The position numbers and the translations under genes were made by a program. From an uncultured Flavobacteriia bacterium (lineage in GTDB: Bacteria > Bacteroidota > Bacteroidia > Flavobacteriales_D > Crocinitomicaceae): a stretch of DNA of 8,344 bases. This document shows, piece by piece, positions 5,648-8,344 of the stretch; within the stretch, counting starts at the first letter, position 1, and the number at the start of each line of letters is the position of its first letter. The notes under the pieces were generated by a model. The model saw nothing but the letters and a program-made list of their open reading frames with translations. It ran no database searches and had not been told where the DNA came from. The stretch spans positions 1 through 8,344 of the forward strand of contig CAIYQV010000494.1 in the NCBI GenBank assembly GCA_903928365.1. Reading direction: 5' to 3'.

Positions 5648-8344
5648 ATGGCATCAGGCAATCCAAAAAAGATCGAAATCAAAGGCGCACGCGTCCATAA
5701 TCTTAAAAATCTGAGTGTAGAGATCTCTCATGGTAAAATGACTGTTATCACTGGACTTTCAGGTTCTGGGAAATCTTCTTTGGCTTTTGACACACTGTAT
5801 GCGGAGGGACAGCGTCGATACATCGAAAGTTTATCTTCTTATGCCCGACAATTCCTTGGAAAGCTGGATAAACCTGAAACGGATTACATCAAAGGTATTG
5901 CTCCCGCCATCGCGATCGAACAAAAGGTGATATCCAGCAATCCCCGTTCAACGGTTGGAACAACGACTGAGATCTATGATTACCTGAAGATCTTGTTTGC
6001 AAGAACTGGCAAAACGATCAGTCCGGTTTCAGGTACTGAAGTCAAAAAACATCAGGTACGTGATGTGGTTGACTGTATTTTGAGCTATGAAAATGGCCAT
6101 AAACTATTAATCGCTTGTCCACTGGTCAATATTGAGAAATACGGTAAGGAAAGATCGCTCAAAATTCTTTTTGACCAAGGGTACACGCGCATACTTAGCT
6201 CAACAGGCTTAGTGAATATTGAGGATGAACTGACTTCATCCACCGAACTGACTTCATCGGATCTGCTTATCATAGACCGAATCAGTGTAGATGACACGGA
6301 GGAAAGTACCGCTCGATTCGGGGATTCTGTTCAACTCGCCTTCTCAGAAGGTCATGGGAAATGCATTATTTGTTCTGCTGACGAATCCAATCCAATGACT
6401 TTTTCAACTCGTTTTGAGATGGATGGCATAGAATTCCAGGAACCTAACGAACATTTTTTCACCTTCAACAATCCCTATGGTGCTTGCAAAACATGTGAAG
6501 GCTACGGAAGTGTCATTGGAATTGATGAAAAATTGGTTTTTCCGGATAGAAGTTTAAGTGTCTTTCAAGGAGCCGTTGCACCATGGCGCGGCGAAACCAT
6601 GGGAGAATATTTACAAGAACTGATCTACAGTGCGTCGAAATTCGATTTCCCTATTCACAGGCCAATTTCTGAACTTACGAAAGATGAATACGAGCTACTC
6701 TGGTCAGGAAATAAGCACTTCACAGGAATACGCAGGTTTTTTAAATTCATTGAAAGTCAGACCTACAAAATCCAATACCGTGTAATGCTTTCTCGCTATC
6801 GTGGAAAAACGGAATGTCCGGATTGCAGAGGCACGAGACTCCGCAAAGATGCTTCTTATGTAAAAGTAAATAACCGTTCGATCACTGACATTGTCTTAAT
6901 GCCGGTAAACGAGGCGTACAACTTTTTCACTGATCTAACATTGAGTGAACATGATCAGCAGGTTACTAAGCGGATCCTACCAGAAATTACGTCCCGATTA
7001 AACTTTCTTGTCGACGTAGGACTCGGATACCTTACCTTGAACCGTCCTTCTAACTCTCTCTCAGGGGGTGAATCGCAACGTATCAATCTGGCGACTTCAC
7101 TGGGAAGTAGTCTGGTTGGTTCCATGTACATTCTCGATGAACCATCGATCGGATTACATCCGGCAGATACCGCTAATTTGATTCGCGTACTGCACCGTTT
7201 ACGGGATGAAGGAAATACCGTGATCGTTGTGGAGCATGAAACGGAGATCATGAAGGCCGCAGATGAACTGATCGATATCGGTCCGATGGCCGGTAAATAT
7301 GGTGGTGAAGTCGTATTTCAAGGAACTCATGCAAACCTATCGAAAGCGAATAGAAGTCTCACCGCAGATTACCTGAGCGGAAAACGAAGCATTGTGACCC
7401 CGGATAAACGTCGTCCAGTTAAAAACCGCATTCAGGTGAAAGGCGCACGTCAATACAATTTAAAAGATATTGATGTAGAGATACCACTTAACCAATTGGT
7501 TTGTGTTACGGGAGTAAGTGGTTCAGGAAAATCCACCTTGATACGAGAGATCGTGTATCCGGCTGTGAGAAATTATTTGGGCGAAAGTTCCGATCTGAAT
7601 GGATTATTCCAGAGTCTGGGTGGTGATATCAAGACCATTCGCGCTGTTGAATTCGTAGATCAGAATCCAATAGGAAAATCATCACGGAGCAATCCGATCA
7701 CCTATGTAAAAGCCTTTGATGATATACGCGAATTGTTTGCAAGACAACCCTTAGCTAAAACGCGTGGCTACAAGCCGGGGTTCTTTTCTTTCAACGTAGA
7801 AGGCGGTCGTTGTGAAATGTGCGAAGGTGAAGGAGAGATCACTGTAGGAATGCAATTCATGGCTGATATTCATTTACCATGTGAGGCCTGTGAAGGAAAA
7901 CGCTATAAGCAGGAAACGCTCGAAATAACTTACCGGGATATTTCCATAGCTGATCTTCTGGAAATGGATATTGAAGCAGCTTTAGAATTCTTTGAATCCG
8001 GAAAGGATAAGTTGGAACAAAAGATCGCTGAAAAGATCAAGCCCTTGGTCGATGTAGGTCTTGGTTATCTGAAGGTAGGTCAAGCATCCAGTACATTAAG
8101 TGGCGGTGAAGCGCAACGTATCAAGCTCGCTTCGTTCCTTTCAAAAGGTTTGAATGCTCCTTCTACCCTCTTCATTTTTGACGAACCAACAACCGGCTTG
8201 CATTTTTATGACATCGAAAAATTGCTCAAAGCACTCAATGCGCTAATTGATGTTGGACATTCAGTCATTGTCATTGAACACAATACCGACGTCATGAAAT
8301 GTGCAGACTGGATTATCGATCTTGGTCCGGAAGGTGGTGAAAAA
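5648..8344 (+). CDS. uvrA: UvrABC excision nuclease subunit A (C-terminal end beyond the window)
   Basis: The frame opens at the ATG at 5648 and runs to the window edge, giving 899 residues of a family usually about 930-950 long. UvrA is the dimeric ATPase that finds bulky DNA lesions and loads UvrB in nucleotide excision repair. The first ATPase half has Walker A GLSGSGKS (36-43), AEGQRRYIESLSSYARQFL (52-70), signature LSGGESQR (471-478) and Walker B ending LDEPS (Asp497). The second half has GVSGSGKS (622-629), LSGGEAQR (817-824), FDEPTTGLH (Asp845) and IEHN. Zinc-binding pairs are C239/C242 with C280/C283, CPDC at 390-393, and C722/C725 with C745/C748; the last set has the spacing of the well-known E. 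coli finger. The start is fixed by the conserved IEIKGARVHNLKN opening (9-21). The gene is divergent from the sigma operon. Residues about 194-204 carry a short internal duplication. Confidence 0.98.
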   Translation, partial: MASGNPKKIEIKGARVHNLKNLSVEISHGKMTVITGLSGSGKSSLAFDTLYAEGQRRYIESLSSYARQFLGKLDKPETDYIKGIAPAIAIEQKVISSNPRSTVGTTTEIYDYLKILFARTGKTISPVSGTEVKKHQVRDVVDCILSYENGHKLLIACPLVNIEKYGKERSLKILFDQGYTRILSSTGLVNIEDELTSSTELTSSDLLIIDRISVDDTEESTARFGDSVQLAFSEGHGKCIICSADESNPMTFSTRFEMDGIEFQEPNEHFFTFNNPYGACKTCEGYGSVIGIDEKLVFPDRSLSVFQGAVAPWRGETMGEYLQELIYSASKFDFPIHRPISELTKDEYELLWSGNKHFTGIRRFFKFIESQTYKIQYRVMLSRYRGKTECPDCRGTRLRKDASYVKVNNRSITDIVLMPVNEAYNFFTDLTLSEHDQQVTKRILPEITSRLNFLVDVGLGYLTLNRPSNSLSGGESQRINLATSLGSSLVGSMYILDEPSIGLHPADTANLIRVLHRLRDEGNTVIVVEHETEIMKAADELIDIGPMAGKYGGEVVFQGTHANLSKANRSLTADYLSGKRSIVTPDKRRPVKNRIQVKGARQYNLKDIDVEIPLNQLVCVTGVSGSGKSTLIREIVYPAVRNYLGESSDLNGLFQSLGGDIKTIRAVEFVDQNPIGKSSRSNPITYVKAFDDIRELFARQPLAKTRGYKPGFFSFNVEGGRCEMCEGEGEITVGMQFMADIHLPCEACEGKRYKQETLEITYRDISIADLLEMDIEAALEFFESGKDKLEQKIAEKIKPLVDVGLGYLKVGQASSTLSGGEAQRIKLASFLSKGLNAPSTLFIFDEPTTGLHFYDIEKLLKALNALIDVGHSVIVIEHNTDVMKCADWIIDLGPEGGEK
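6227..6258 (+). repeat. 14-bp direct repeat at 18-bp period inside uvrA
   Basis: GAACTGACTTCATC occurs at 6227-6240 and again, identically, at 6245-6258. The 18-nt period keeps frame and encodes ELTSST followed by ELTSS. The first copy lies in a perfect inverted repeat, GGATGAA-CTGAC-TTCATCC (6223-6241), able to form a 7-bp hairpin. The repeat falls in a segment of the first half, just before zinc pair C239/C242, that I expect to vary among UvrA proteins; it looks like a small slippage duplication. Confidence 0.8.

Noticed and set aside
6020..6040. Apparent loss of a cysteine-containing motif in UvrA near residues 125-130 (ISPVSG where E. coli has a Cys-Pro segment).
   Set aside because: As I recall, Bacteroidota UvrA proteins commonly have SPxSG here, and the main zinc-binding pairs are intact, so it is not a defect.
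6955..7251. A 98-codon minus-strand frame opposite uvrA.
   Set aside because: It is antisense to the conserved UvrA signature and Walker B region; the openness reflects codon constraint on the real gene.

Overview
The window looks like the chromosome of a Bacteroidota bacterium, probably from the Flavobacteriales or a nearby order; nothing in it fixes a genus. The reasons are a GC content that looks to be roughly 40-45%, start codons without clear Shine-Dalgarno sites, several good matches to the Bacteroidota -7 promoter box TAnnTTTG, a signal peptide cleaved just before Gln, and Bacteroidota-like versions of UvrA, an ECF sigma factor and aminolipid acyltransferases. I see no mobile element, CRISPR array, tRNA or rRNA, and no sign of recent transfer.

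Layout, left to right. (1) Positions 1-512, minus strand: the N-terminal 170 residues of a class I PLP-dependent aspartate aminotransferase, cut by the window edge. (2) A 158-bp divergent promoter region. (3) Positions 671-4442, plus strand: a compact four-gene cluster. It encodes an O-acyltransferase of the PlsC/LPLAT type, a GNAT-like N-acyltransferase, an exported FAD-dependent amine oxidase with a twin-arginine signal and a lipobox, and a small probable outer-membrane beta-barrel. The gaps are 3 nt, 29 nt and a 4-nt ATGA overlap. (4) Positions 4502-5463, minus strand and convergent with the cluster: an ECF sigma factor followed 2 nt later by a small lipoprotein. (5) A 184-bp divergent intergenic region. 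(6) From 5648 to the right edge, plus strand: uvrA, the damage-recognition ATPase of nucleotide excision repair, missing only its last few dozen residues.

The most interesting part is the cluster at 671-4442. The two acyltransferases match, in order and type, the two halves of the bifunctional aminolipid synthase OlsF, and the separate GlsA/GlsB pair that makes glycine lipids in Bacteroides. They probably make a phosphorus-free acyloxyacyl amino-acid lipid: the GNAT-like enzyme N-acylates an amino acid and the PlsC-like enzyme adds the second acyl chain. The cluster continues into an envelope-targeted flavin amine oxidase and an outer-membrane protein that I cannot assign. This raises, as inference only, the possibility of an envelope module that makes and then oxidises or senses an amine-bearing lipid. 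A second theme is that the first cluster gene and uvrA each have a perfect TAnnTTTG box ending 5-6 nt before the ATG, which would give leaderless or nearly leaderless mRNAs.
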